This document shows positions 32,649 through 40,922 of a stretch of DNA of 47,426 nt, piece after piece (within the stretch, counting starts at the first letter, position 1; every line of letters begins with the position of its first letter). This stretch comes from an uncultured Bacilli bacterium (GTDB lineage: Bacteria; Bacillota_I; Bacilli_A; RFN20; CAG-826). The notes below the pieces were generated by a model. That model was not told the origin of the DNA. It was given only the letters and a program-made list of their open reading frames with translations, and searched no databases. The stretch spans positions 95,355 to 142,780 of the forward strand of contig CALVSB010000001.1 of NCBI GenBank assembly GCA_944358895.1. Direction: 5' to 3'. A program made the translations under genes and the position numbers.

Positions 32649-34716
32649 GAGCAAAGCCGGTAAGCTTAGTCCCAACCAGTTCGATGGTTCCCTCGAAATC
32701 GGTTCGCCGGCACGGTATTTCGAGAGACCGAAGCCGCGACACGACTTCCGCGTCCGGGTGCCCATAGCGGTTCCCTTCCCCGCAGCTGATGACCGCGAGG
32801 CGCGGCGAGACGGCCTCGAGGAATTCATAGCTCGAAGAAGTGTCGGACCCGTGATGCCCGACCTTCAGGACGTCGTGGTGGCCGATACCGTTTTCGACGA
32901 GTCTCCGCTCAACCGCTTTCGAGGCATCGCCCATGAGGAGAAACGAAGTCCCGCACAGTTCGAAGGAAAGAACGAGGGACGAATCGTTTTCCTCTTTGGA
33001 GTTGGCCGCGACCGGATTAAGGTTCGCGATTTTGCTTCCTCCGAAGTCGTAGGGAAAGCTTTCGGGCCCGGAAATGACTTCCCCGACCGGGAAGGCCTGA
33101 CATAGCGAGTCCACCGCCCCCGCATGGTCGAGATCGTCGTGGGTGACGATGAGAGCGTCCAGCCGGTAGATTCTTTCCTTTCGGAAGTAAGGTATCAGGA
33201 CCTCGCTTGCCATATCGAAAGAGATATTTCCTCCCGTATCCACGAGCACGTTCCTTAGGCCGTCGGATAAGAGGATCGCGTCTCCTTGACCAACGTCAAT
33301 GAAAACGACCTTTGTAAAGACCATTCCGGCAAACGGAACATAGTTGACGGCCGCGAGGGCCACCCCTGCAATAAGTGTCCCCTTAAGAAAGAGGCGAGCC
33401 CCGATTTCGATGAAGAGGAAGGACAAAAAGAGGAAGAGGTAATAAATTGGCTCGTTCACGTTGGGATCGCCGACGATGGGAATGGCAAGGTCGATTTTCG
33501 AAAGGAAACGGCCCGCTTCGCCCAAAAAGGCGGCATAGGCATCGAGGACCCGCGCGAAGGGAACGGTGAGGAAGGAGACGAGGCTCAGGAAATGGAAGGG
33601 ATAGACCATGGGAGCTAAGACGAGGGAATACAAGGGCGAAAGAAGGTGGAAATTCCCGCCCGAAGCAAGGACGGGGAAGATGATGGCCAGGGAGACGAGC
33701 GACCCATAGAGGCCCCGCCGCTTCCAGTCCGCATGGCGGACAAAACTCGAAAGGGCAAAGGAGAAGGATATCAGGTAGCCGAGGAAGAAGCCGTCATCGA
33801 GAGCCAGACGGAAATCGAAGAGGAGAAGAACGGAAGCTGAGACAAGAGGCGGAACGAGGCTCGAAACCTTTCTTTCCTTGAGAAGGAGGCCGAGGCGGAC
33901 TCCTTTGGTCAAAACGACCCGGGCGATCCCGACCTTGAAGGGATAGAGGAAACTCAGGGCCAGCGACAATCCAAGCGTGATCGCCGCGCTTTTCTTTTCG
34001 TCGAGCCTCAAACGGACGACGTATTCGAAGGCACGAAGAAAGGCTGCCAGGAGCGTCCCTGACCCCGAAAGGTAGAAGAGGGCCCCGGCAGCCTCGTAAA
34101 GGGCGATGGTCGAAGAAGATGAATCGCTCCTCCCGAAGAGAAGGGAATCGATGAGGTGCGAGGTTTCCTCCTCGAAGTGGGCAAGGAAGTCGAGGCCGCG
34201 TTCCCGGAGGCGGAATGGGAAGGCGAAGAGGGAGGTAACCTCCGCGCCTTCGATCTCGTGATAGACGCCTTTCTTGTTCAAATATTCCTCGAAGGAAAAC
34301 CGGCTTTCGTAATGAGCCATCTTGAGGTCGGAGGACAGCCCATCGACCTTCACGACGTCGAAGCGCTCGCGTGTCGAGCTTTCCTCGTAGACGAGGTAGC
34401 GCCCGTTGAAGGTCTCGAGGACGAAATAGGAGTCCCGGGCATCGATGACAAGGCCGGCATAGGTGCCTTGTCCTTCCTCGCCGCGGCTTTGAAGGACATT
34501 CAAGGCCACGCCAAGGGAAAAAGCGGCCGCCATAAGGATGGCGAGGGCCCTCCGCCTCCCGTTACGGGGGAACGCGGCAAAGAGAGGCAAAACGACCGGA
34601 AGGAAAGCGAAGGGCCCAAGTAAGAAGGCAAGCTTGGAAGCCAGGACGAAGGAAGCGAGGGCAAGGAGGAAGCCGCCGGGCGAGACTAATCGCGCAAAGT
34701 CACGAAGTCTTTGCAC
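32644..34716 (-). CDS. comEC: DNA-uptake channel protein ComEC
   Basis: Membrane channel for single-stranded DNA in natural transformation. The 690-residue protein has an N-terminal membrane/OB region, a central block of many hydrophobic helices (Competence domain), and a C-terminal metallo-beta-lactamase-like domain: IDVGQGDAILL, VTHDDLDHAGA, LLMGDASK and LKVGHHGSDTSSS. The start is GTG at 34716, overlapping comEA by 31 bases; no other start is in frame before the first helix. Together with comEA it suggests the organism can take up DNA, although comGA-type pilus genes are not in this window. Confidence 0.95.
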   Translation of the reverse strand: MQRLRDFARLVSPGGFLLALASFVLASKLAFLLGPFAFLPVVLPLFAAFPRNGRRRALAILMAAAFSLGVALNVLQSRGEEGQGTYAGLVIDARDSYFVLETFNGRYLVYEESSTRERFDVVKVDGLSSDLKMAHYESRFSFEEYLNKKGVYHEIEGAEVTSLFAFPFRLRERGLDFLAHFEEETSHLIDSLLFGRSDSSSSTIALYEAAGALFYLSGSGTLLAAFLRAFEYVVRLRLDEKKSAAITLGLSLALSFLYPFKVGIARVVLTKGVRLGLLLKERKVSSLVPPLVSASVLLLFDFRLALDDGFFLGYLISFSFALSSFVRHADWKRRGLYGSLVSLAIIFPVLASGGNFHLLSPLYSLVLAPMVYPFHFLSLVSFLTVPFARVLDAYAAFLGEAGRFLSKIDLAIPIVGDPNVNEPIYYLFLFLSFLFIEIGARLFLKGTLIAGVALAAVNYVPFAGMVFTKVVFIDVGQGDAILLSDGLRNVLVDTGGNISFDMASEVLIPYFRKERIYRLDALIVTHDDLDHAGAVDSLCQAFPVGEVISGPESFPYDFGGSKIANLNPVAANSKEENDSSLVLSFELCGTSFLLMGDASKAVERRLVENGIGHHDVLKVGHHGSDTSSSYEFLEAVSPRLAVISCGEGNRYGHPDAEVVSRLRSLEIPCRRTDFEGTIELVGTKLTGFAL

Positions 34717-35234
34717 TTCTCGAAGGTGGCGGTCCCGATGCCCTTGACGTCTTTGAGCTCCTCGATCCTTCGGAAAAGACCGTTGTCGTTCCGATAGGAG
34801 ACGATCGCTTCGGCCACCGAGCTCGAGAAGGCGCTAACGCCCTCGTCCAGCTCGCTTTTGGTGGCCGCATTGATGTTTACCTTGGGAATCGGCTCGGTCG
34901 CGCAGACATCGCCGATGTCGAAGAGAGGGGCAATGTAGAAACTCATCTTCGTCTCGAGGACGAAGGAGATGTCGTAGGCGCGGCTGTCGGCGTTCCCATT
35001 GGTCCCGCCGGCGCTCGCGATGAGGTCGCTTAAGGTCGCGCCTTCCTCCAGCAGGTAGGTGCCGGGCCGGGCCACCTCGCCGGAGATGGTCGCCTGGATA
35101 TTGGTTTCGCCTTCCATCACGTAGCTATTGGAATCGTTCGGCTCGACGATGTCGGTCGTCATGGCATCCACCCCAGCCAAGGCGATGAGCATGACGACGG
35201 TGATGGCGAGGACGGCAATGATGATCTTGAACAT
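34686..35234 (-). CDS. comEA: DNA receptor ComEA
   Basis: Membrane-anchored DNA-binding protein that brings DNA to ComEC. The 182-residue product has one N-terminal helix (about 3-23), a linker, a SLBB-like middle part (ISGEVARPGTYLLEEGATLSDLI, seen as GEVARPGTY) and a C-terminal helix-hairpin-helix pair (KVNINAATKSELDEGV; IEELKDVKGIGTATFEKC). The start at 35234 was chosen because the membrane helix begins there and GTGGAGG lies eight bases upstream. That site is in the loop of a perfect hairpin whose stem reaches the start codon. Confidence 0.92.
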   Translation of the reverse strand: MFKIIIAVLAITVVMLIALAGVDAMTTDIVEPNDSNSYVMEGETNIQATISGEVARPGTYLLEEGATLSDLIASAGGTNGNADSRAYDISFVLETKMSFYIAPLFDIGDVCATEPIPKVNINAATKSELDEGVSAFSSSVAEAIVSYRNDNGLFRRIEELKDVKGIGTATFEKCKDFVTLRD

Positions 35235-35258
35235 AGAAGGGCCTCCACACCCTTCTAT
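35233..35258 (-). promoter_or_regulatory. Perfect 9-bp inverted repeat holding the comEA ribosome site
   Basis: ATAGAAGGG-N8-CCCTTCTAT. In mRNA the loop (UGUGGAGG) displays the ribosome site and the 3' arm ends in the first two bases of the AUG. It could also be a DNA operator over a TATAGA -10-like box (35258-35253). Confidence 0.6.
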
Positions 35259-35293
35259 AGTGGCCAAAAGGCCAGTTGGGCCCTTCAACGATG

Positions 35294-35315
35294 AAAAAAG
35301 CGGCCCGAAGGCCGC
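35294..35315 (-). terminator. Rho-independent terminator of greA
   Basis: Stem GCGGCC-TTCG-GGCCGC (UUCG tetraloop) followed by six Ts on the minus strand. Confidence 0.94.
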
Positions 35316-35337
35316 CATAAGGCAAGAAGGGAGAAAA

Positions 35338-35811
35338 TCAGAGCGTCCGTTCGATCCGAACGATCTCGACATCGTAAGGATGGGCCGCCTCGATGTGGCA
35401 CTTGTCGCCGACGCTATGGCCAAGGAGGCCTTTGCCGAGGGCCGACTCGTTGCTCACGAGCGGGATTTCGGCCAAGGGGTCGGCTTCAATGGTGCCGGAA
35501 ATCTTGACCGTCGCGTTCCTTCCGTCCTTCTGGTAGGTGACGAGGCTCCCGAGCGAGACCTTCGAGGTATCGACCGAGATATTGACGATGACGCAGTGCG
35601 TCTTGATGTATTCTATTTCCTGGATCCGGGCTTCGATTTCGCTCTGGCGGTTCCGCGCGGCATCGTAGTCGGCGTTTTCGCTAAGGTCGCCTTGGGCCCG
35701 GGCAGCCGAGAGGGCCGCGACGTTCTCCGGCTTTTCGACGTCGATGAGATGGCGGTACTCTTTTTCGAGCTTGTCGTAGCCATCTTGGGTCATTTGGATT
35801 TTTTCGTCCAT
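35338..35811 (-). CDS. greA: Transcription elongation factor GreA
   Basis: Rescues backtracked RNA polymerase by stimulating transcript cleavage. The 157-residue protein has the N-terminal coiled coil (MTQDGYDKLEKEYRHL, then ARAQGDLSENADYDAARNRQ with the acidic tip) and the C-terminal FKBP-like domain (LVTYQKDG, SPLAxA region altered to NESALGKGLLGHSVGD). The ATG has a GAGG-rich site. Own promoter and strong terminator flank it. Confidence 0.96.
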   Translation of the reverse strand: MDEKIQMTQDGYDKLEKEYRHLIDVEKPENVAALSAARAQGDLSENADYDAARNRQSEIEARIQEIEYIKTHCVIVNISVDTSKVSLGSLVTYQKDGRNATVKISGTIEADPLAEIPLVSNESALGKGLLGHSVGDKCHIEAAHPYDVEIVRIERTL

Positions 35812-35837
35812 CTTCTTTCCTCTTTTCTATCGCGTGG

Positions 35838-35866
35838 ATTATAAAGCCCGCGGCTTCCCTTGAAAA
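35838..35866 (-). promoter_or_regulatory. greA promoter with inverted repeat on the -35
   Basis: Minus-strand -35 TTTTCA (35866-35861), 17-base spacer, -10 TATAAT (35843-35838). TTCCCTT-GAA-AAGGGAA (35855-35871) covers the -35; it may be an operator or the terminator hairpin of the DUF1292 gene, though no T-run follows. Confidence 0.6.
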
Positions 35867-35879
35867 GGGAAACGGCGGA

Positions 35880-36143
35880 TCAGAGGGCTTCCCCGATCTT
35901 GGGGTCCTCCTCGTAGGCGCGGAGGGTCTCCTCCGCCTCTTCCATCTCCTCTTCGCTCACGGCCGCGAGGGTCGTCCCGTCGCTCGTGCCCATGACGACG
36001 ATGGAGTCGGGATCTTCCTCCTGGTAAATGAGGTAGTAGGTCTTGTTCCGCTCGTCGTTATGGTAGTAGAAGAGGATCTTCCAAGTGTCGACTGTTCCGT
36101 CTTCCTTGGTGATTTCGATGCTGTTGTCCTTGATCTCAAGCAT
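35880..36143 (-). CDS. DUF1292 family protein (YrzB-like)
   Basis: Small acidic protein of 87 residues. The family pattern is a beta-rich core, here VDTWKILFYYHNDERNKTYYLIYQ, followed by an acidic tail with EEEMEEAEETL. Its function is unknown. Across Bacillota it lies in the alaS-ruvX-yrzB order, which is kept here; its start overlaps the ruvX stop by eight bases. Confidence 0.9.
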   Translation of the reverse strand: MLEIKDNSIEITKEDGTVDTWKILFYYHNDERNKTYYLIYQEEDPDSIVVMGTSDGTTLAAVSEEEMEEAEETLRAYEEDPKIGEAL

Positions 36144-36570
36144 TGGTTTCTCCTTTCCCGTTCAGGTAGCTTTCGAGGATGATGGCCGCCGATTCGCTAT
36201 CGACGTAAAGTTCCTTTTTCGAGGCTTTCATGCCCCCTTTGCGGAGGTTTTCGTAAGCCTCGACCGTGGTGAGGCGCTCGTCGACGAGGACGATTTTGAT
36301 GTCCGGGCGGTCGGCTTCGACGATTTCCTTGAACTTCCGGCTCCGTAAAGCCGACTCCCCTTCCGTCCCGTCCATGTTGAGGGGGAGTCCGAGGGCGGCC
36401 GTCTTGATGCCGGTTTCCTCAACGAGGGAATAGAAATAGGCAATGGCCCGCCGGTAGGCCTTTTTCGGGAAGAAGAAGGCCTTCCGGTGGTGGACGAGCC
36501 CGAGGGAATCGCTCACCGCGATCCCGAGGGAGGTCGTCCCGAGGTCAAGCCCGATCGCCTTTTCCTTCAT
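36136..36570 (-). CDS. ruvX: RuvX/YqgF RNase H-like protein
   Basis: Predicted Holliday-junction or pre-16S rRNA nuclease with RNase H fold, 144 residues. Acidic active-site positions are in GLDLGTTSLGIAVSD near residue 7, VDERLTTVEA near residue 96 and DSESAAIILESYL near the end. It overlaps alaS by four bases (ATGA) and DUF1292 by eight, so alaS-ruvX-DUF1292 is one unit. Confidence 0.94.
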   Translation of the reverse strand: MKEKAIGLDLGTTSLGIAVSDSLGLVHHRKAFFFPKKAYRRAIAYFYSLVEETGIKTAALGLPLNMDGTEGESALRSRKFKEIVEADRPDIKIVLVDERLTTVEAYENLRKGGMKASKKELYVDSESAAIILESYLNGKGETNA

Positions 36571-39164
36571 TTCTCGAGGAGGGCCTCCACTTTCTCCTTC
36601 GCCTCAGCGAAGCGCTCGAGGTTCTTGAAGGCGCCGGAAGCCATGTTCGGCCTCCCGCCGCCGCCCCCGAGGAGAAGCGGAGAAGCTTCCTTGAAGGCCG
36701 AGGAAGCGGCCGGGGCCTTCCCGCCGGCGAGGCAGACGCTCGGATAGGAGCCATTCGCGCCGCCGACGAGGAAGATGAGGTAATCCTTCTTGTTGGCCTT
36801 GAGGGAGTCGCCGACCATGAGCAGTTTGTTCCGGTCGGCCCCTTCGAGGTGGGCAAAGAGGAAATAGACGCCATTGACCTCTTTCGCATCGGAGGCCGCT
36901 TCTTCCCCTTGCAGGCGCGAGAGCTTCTCCTCGGCCTTCTTGAGGGCCGAGGTCTTCGCGGAGAGTTCGTCGACCGTCTTCTTGGCCCGTTCGACGAGAA
37001 GGGAAGGATCGCTCCCGAGGCAGCTGGCCGCCTGCTCGATGGTCGCGCATTCGCGGCACATCTCGCGGTAGGCGCCAAGGGAAGTGAGAGCCTCGATCCG
37101 GCGGACGCCCGAGGCGATCGAGGATTCGGACTTGATGAAGAAGATGCCGATATCGGAGGAACTATGGACGTGGGTGCCGCCGCAGAACTCGCGGGAATAA
37201 TCGTCGAAGGTGACGACCCGGACGACGTCCCCGTACTTCTCGGAGAATTCCATCTCGGCCCCGAGCTTCTTGGCTTCCTCGATCGGGAGGACGAGGGTCT
37301 TTTCCGCGATCCCTTCCGCGATCTTCTCGTTGACCTCGTCGGCCACTTTCTTCAGTTCCTCGGCGGTCGGCTTCCGGTCGAAGCCGTAGTCGAAGCGGAG
37401 GTAATCCTCGTTCACGAAGGAGCCCTTCTGCTCGACATGGCCGAGCACGTGGCTGAGGGCCGCGTGGAGAAGGTGGGTGCACGAGTGGTTCCGCTCGATG
37501 AGATGGCGACGCAGGGCGTCGACCTTGAGGGTATAGGTCTTTCCCTCCTCGAGCTTCCCTTCCTCGACCTCGACGACGTGGAGGGGCGTCCCGGCCGGGG
37601 TCTTCCCCATCGAGACGACCTTGGCCTTCACGCCTTCGCCGAGGATGTAGCCGGTATCGGAAACCTGGCCGCCGCACTCGACGTAGAAGGGGGTTTCCTC
37701 GAAGGCGATCTCCCCTTGGCCCGCGAATTCCTTCACCCGGACCCCGTCGACGAAGAGGCCGGTGGCCTTGCTCGAGAGCTCGGTCGCTTCGTAGGAGAAG
37801 CTCCCCTGCTCCTTGAAAGAGAGGAGGTCCTTGCTCTGGCGATGGAAGCTTTCGATCTCGCCCCGGGCTTTCCTGGCCCGGTCGCGCTGCTCTTCCATCA
37901 GCTTCTCGAAGGCGTCGGTGTCGACCTTGAGGCCCTTTTCGCCGGCGATCTCGACGGTGAGCTCCAGCGGGAAGCCATAGGTGTCGTAAAGCTTGAAGGC
38001 TTCCTCGCCCGTGAGGTCGAGGCCCTTCTCGAGGTAGCTCTCGAGGACCTTCTCGCCGCTTTCGAGGGTCGACTCAAAGCGCTTTTCCTCGCTTAGGATC
38101 ATGCCCTTGACCTTCTCGCGGTGGGCCAAAAGTTCCGGATAGAAGCCGTCGTACATGTCGACGACGCTATCGACGAGCTTGTGGAGGAAGGGTCCGTGGA
38201 GGCCGATCTTCTGCCCGTAGCGCATGGCCCGGCGGAGGATTCGGCGAAGGACGTAGCCGCGGCCGTCGTTGCTGAACTCGGCCCCGTCGCTCAAAGCGAA
38301 GGTGAGGCAGCGCGCGTGGTCGGCGATGACGCGGTAGGACATGAGGTTGTCCCCGGCGTAAGGAACGCCCGAAAGCTTTTCGGCGGCGTGGACGATCGGC
38401 ATGAAGAGGTCGGTCTCGAAATTGGTATCGGTGCCCTGGAGGATGCAGGCGATCCGCTCGAGCCCGGCGCCGGTATCGATGTTCTTGCTCGGGAGTTCCT
38501 TGAACTTCTCCCGCGGGACGCCGTTCTCGCCCTGGAACTGGGAGAAGACGATGCCCCAGATCTCGATGTAGCGGTCGTTCTCGAGTTCTTCCTCGAGAAG
38601 TTTCTTGCCTAGATGTTCCGGATCGTACTTCTCGCCGCGGTCGAAGAAGACCTCGGTGTTGGGGCCGCAGGGCCCTTCGCCGATCTGCCAGAAGTTCCCT
38701 TCGAGGGGAACGAGGTGGTCGGGGGCCATCCCGCACTTGATCCAGAGGTCGCGGCTCTCGGTATCGGCCGGGTTATAAGTCGCGTAAAGCCTCTCGAGCG
38801 GCATCCCGAAGCCTTCTTCCTCGCTCGTGAGGATTTCCATCGCCCAGGGGATGACTTCCTTCCGGAAGTAATCGCCGATCGAGAAATTCCCGAGCATCTC
38901 GAAGAAGGTATGGTGGCGGGCCGTCCGCCCGACGTTCTCGATGTCGTTGGTCCGAATCGACTTCTGGACGTTCACGATCCGCCGCGAGGGCGGGATCTCG
39001 CTCCCGTCGAAGTACTTCTTGAGGCCGGTGACGCCGGCATTGACCCAGAGGAGCGACTTGTCGCCCTGGGGGATGAGGCTCACGCCGGGGATGTACTTGT
39101 GACCCCGCTTTTCGAAGAAGGCGATCCACCGCCTCCTGATTTCGTTTCCGCCTAACGCTTTCAT
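36567..39164 (-). CDS. alaS: Alanyl-tRNA synthetase
   Basis: Class II synthetase of 865 residues. The catalytic domain begins NEIRRRWIAFFEKRGHKYI and contains the QKSIRTNDIENVGRTARHHTFFEMLGNFSIGDYF block (seen as RTNDIENVG and HTFFEMLGNFS). The editing domain has HSCTHLLHAAL and CGGTHVHSSSDIG zinc/catalytic histidines, and a C-terminal GGGGGRPNMASGA domain follows. The start at 39164 has AAGGAGG. A T-box leader precedes it, so uncharged tRNA-Ala is expected to switch it on. Confidence 0.98.
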   Translation of the reverse strand: MKALGGNEIRRRWIAFFEKRGHKYIPGVSLIPQGDKSLLWVNAGVTGLKKYFDGSEIPPSRRIVNVQKSIRTNDIENVGRTARHHTFFEMLGNFSIGDYFRKEVIPWAMEILTSEEEGFGMPLERLYATYNPADTESRDLWIKCGMAPDHLVPLEGNFWQIGEGPCGPNTEVFFDRGEKYDPEHLGKKLLEEELENDRYIEIWGIVFSQFQGENGVPREKFKELPSKNIDTGAGLERIACILQGTDTNFETDLFMPIVHAAEKLSGVPYAGDNLMSYRVIADHARCLTFALSDGAEFSNDGRGYVLRRILRRAMRYGQKIGLHGPFLHKLVDSVVDMYDGFYPELLAHREKVKGMILSEEKRFESTLESGEKVLESYLEKGLDLTGEEAFKLYDTYGFPLELTVEIAGEKGLKVDTDAFEKLMEEQRDRARKARGEIESFHRQSKDLLSFKEQGSFSYEATELSSKATGLFVDGVRVKEFAGQGEIAFEETPFYVECGGQVSDTGYILGEGVKAKVVSMGKTPAGTPLHVVEVEEGKLEEGKTYTLKVDALRRHLIERNHSCTHLLHAALSHVLGHVEQKGSFVNEDYLRFDYGFDRKPTAEELKKVADEVNEKIAEGIAEKTLVLPIEEAKKLGAEMEFSEKYGDVVRVVTFDDYSREFCGGTHVHSSSDIGIFFIKSESSIASGVRRIEALTSLGAYREMCRECATIEQAASCLGSDPSLLVERAKKTVDELSAKTSALKKAEEKLSRLQGEEAASDAKEVNGVYFLFAHLEGADRNKLLMVGDSLKANKKDYLIFLVGGANGSYPSVCLAGGKAPAASSAFKEASPLLLGGGGGRPNMASGAFKNLERFAEAKEKVEALLEK

Positions 39165-39180
39165 AGATTCCTCCTTAACA

Positions 39181-39350
39181 AAGAAAAACCCCGAACGGAG
39201 GAACGCCCGTAGGCGCGGTACCATCCTCCTTCACCGAGGTGCTCTTGCTTGCTTCCTTAACGCGGAAGGACGGCGGGGCTGACCGCAACGAGGGGAGTGG
39301 CCCGCCCCCATAGGGGGCTTCTTTCCCGGCAAGATAATGCTCCTAAGGCC
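39181..39350 (-). promoter_or_regulatory. T-box riboswitch of alaS
   Basis: On the minus strand the T-box AAGGAGGATGGTACCGCG lies at 39231-39214. The antiterminator is readable: lower stem GGAGGA/TCCTCC, bulge TGGTACC, upper stem CGCC/GGCG. The competing terminator is CCTC-CGTTC-GGGG followed by TTTTT. Upstream the leader has a perfect GCCCCC-TAT-GGGGGC hairpin (39303-39317). I could not place the alanine specifier codon with certainty. The 5' end is approximate. Confidence 0.92.
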
Positions 39351-39409
39351 TTTAAGAAGCAAGTTTTTGTAAGAAACGAAAAATATTAATTGAACAATTG
39401 TATAAAATT

Positions 39410-39612
39410 GGTAAAAAGAAGACTAATCGGGAAAGCTCTATAACCGCTCGCTATCCCGAGACGGCAAGGAGGGGATAAGACTCATACATTTGTAAAGATG
39501 GAGGCTGGGAGCTGCCTCCGCGCGAGACGATTCCCCATCCGGCGTTCCCCACAGGATCACCGGGGCCAGGAGCGTATCTACCTTGGGGCAGCCTGGCGCC
39601 GCCCCCTTTTTA
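39410..39612 (+). ncRNA. Probable non-coding RNA, possibly 6S RNA
   Basis: About 200 bases without a coding frame, with an AT-rich promoter-like region before it (TATAAA at 39401-39406, or TTGAAC-N16-TAAAAA) and a terminator after it. Folding by eye gives TCGGGA-N17-TCCCGA near 39427-39457, GGAGGC-N8-GCCTCC near 39500-39519 and CCCC-N11-GGGG near 39547-39565. Size, the 3' part (CAGCCTGGCGCC resembles the 3' side of enterobacterial 6S RNA), and position between alaS and mnmA, near where Bacillus keeps a 6S gene, suggest 6S RNA. This is a guess: conserved 6S bases were not confirmed. SRP, tmRNA and RNase P signatures are absent. The 445-base alaS-lipoprotein gap holds only this RNA and the T-box. 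Confidence 0.45.
39585..39612 (+). terminator. Terminator of the putative RNA gene
   Basis: Plus-strand GGGGC-N11-GCCCC followed by C and five Ts. The T-run overlaps the stop codon of the convergent lipoprotein gene. Confidence 0.75.
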
Positions 39613-40902
39613 AGCCGTTTCTTCCTTCCAGGGATCCGGGCACTCCCGGTTTTCCTTGAACCAGGCGGTGTCCTTGAGCTTCAGGTCATTGTGGGAGAAG
39701 CTCTTGGCCAAAGCGCCCGACCGGTCGTAGGCAAAGACGACGTTCCCGTTCATCGGCTCGTAATGGGAGCCGTCGTCCCAGCTCCCGAGGGTCGTCACGT
39801 AGAAGTCGTCGGTGTATTCGGCGATCCGGTCGATCGCTTCCTGGGCCGGGAAGGAATGCTTCGGATCGGAGGCGTACTCGTCGTTCCCGGCGCAGCAGCA
39901 GGCGACGACGCTCTTCGGCTTGATGACCGAGAGAAGTTCTTCCCCGCTCGCCGTGTAGGAACCATGGTGGCCGCACTTGAAGAGGTCGACTTCCGGGAGG
40001 TCGTTGTACTTCACGAGGCTATGCTCGGCGTATTCCTCGCTGTCGCCGGTGAAAAGGAAGGAACGGCTCCCTTGCCGGAGAAGGACGCTCACCGAGCAGT
40101 CGTTCTGGTTCGAGAAGCCGCTTTTGCTGAATCCCGGCTCGAGCTCCTTCACGTCGGCCGACGTGTGGTCGTAGAAGAAGTTGTACAGGAGGTCGAGCTC
40201 GACGCCCGGCCCGAGGGGGAAGACGGTCGTCCCTTCTTCGAAGAGCTGCCCCGCCGTTTTCCAGTTCGTCCCCGAGGCGATGAGAAAGTTCCTCGCATCG
40301 AGATAATCCTCGTAAATCTGGGTCAAACCGTCCGCTTCCTCATAAGTGACCTTCGTGTTGTCGAAGACTTTGGAGCCGGTGTCGTAATAGGAAAAGTCGA
40401 TCAGGTTGTCGACCTTGAACTGGTACATGATCCCGTCCCGCGTCTCGCCCTTCTGATTGCCGACGAAGCCGGCGATGTGGTCTTGGTGGGCGTGGGTGGC
40501 GATGACGTATTCGAGCTTCCCGTCGCTTACGTAGTCGCCGCCGCGGGTGCCGTCCTGGAGATAGGCGGCGATCGTCGCAGCCGAGCCTTTCCGGCTCCCG
40601 GCGTCGATCAAGATGTCGTTCTCCCCGGCTTTGATGTAGATGCAATCGCCGGTGTACTGGTTCCCGAGCTCGAGGAAGTGGATCGAGACGCTGGCCATCT
40701 CCCCTTCGACGTAGGAAAGGGATGAACTCGAGATTTCGATCTCGGACGACTCTTCAAGACTCGAGGAGGAAGAAGAGACGCTGCTTTCCGAGGAAGTCGG
40801 GAAGAAATCGCCGGCCAGGCTGCTTAGGAAGCCATTAAGGTAGTCGCAAGAGGAAAGGGCGAAGCCGAAGAGGGGGAAAAGAAGGAAAAAGGATTTTTTC
40901 AT
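39610..40902 (-). CDS. Lipoprotein with ComEC-like metallo-beta-lactamase domain
   Basis: Predicted surface-attached hydrolase of 430 residues. It has a lipoprotein signal with lipobox LSSC (Cys19), a serine-rich linker (about 34-65), then a metallo-beta-lactamase fold: THAHQDH (136-142; His137, His139, Asp141, His142), FTGDSEEYAE and FKCGHHGSYTASGEE. The last motif and overall order match the ComEC C-terminal domain and related secreted DNA- or nucleotide-cleaving proteins. A nuclease/phosphodiesterase activity outside the cell is likely but the substrate is unknown. GAGG lies eight bases before the ATG. It is the last gene of the pdp operon. Confidence 0.87.
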   Translation of the reverse strand: MKKSFFLLFPLFGFALSSCDYLNGFLSSLAGDFFPTSSESSVSSSSSSLEESSEIEISSSSLSYVEGEMASVSIHFLELGNQYTGDCIYIKAGENDILIDAGSRKGSAATIAAYLQDGTRGGDYVSDGKLEYVIATHAHQDHIAGFVGNQKGETRDGIMYQFKVDNLIDFSYYDTGSKVFDNTKVTYEEADGLTQIYEDYLDARNFLIASGTNWKTAGQLFEEGTTVFPLGPGVELDLLYNFFYDHTSADVKELEPGFSKSGFSNQNDCSVSVLLRQGSRSFLFTGDSEEYAEHSLVKYNDLPEVDLFKCGHHGSYTASGEELLSVIKPKSVVACCCAGNDEYASDPKHSFPAQEAIDRIAEYTDDFYVTTLGSWDDGSHYEPMNGNVVFAYDRSGALAKSFSHNDLKLKDTAWFKENRECPDPWKEETA

Positions 40903-40922
40903 GGAGATACCTCAAGTCGCGT

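Noticed and set aside
32644..34716. Two separate genes in comEC (membrane channel and hydrolase)
   Set aside because: The frame is continuous and the domain order is that of full-length ComEC.
35855..35871. A Rho-independent terminator after DUF1292
   Set aside because: The hairpin TTCCCTT-GAA-AAGGGAA has no T-run on the minus strand; it is reported only as an inverted repeat on the greA promoter.
39540..39612. Signal recognition particle RNA
   Set aside because: CCAGG and GCAGCC look a little like SRP helix 8, but the GGAA tetraloop and the GTCCGGAAGGAAGC core are missing.
39410..39612. tmRNA or RNase P RNA
   Set aside because: No tRNA-like ends with TTCGA, no tag-peptide frame, and no GAGGAAAGTCC core of RNase P RNA.
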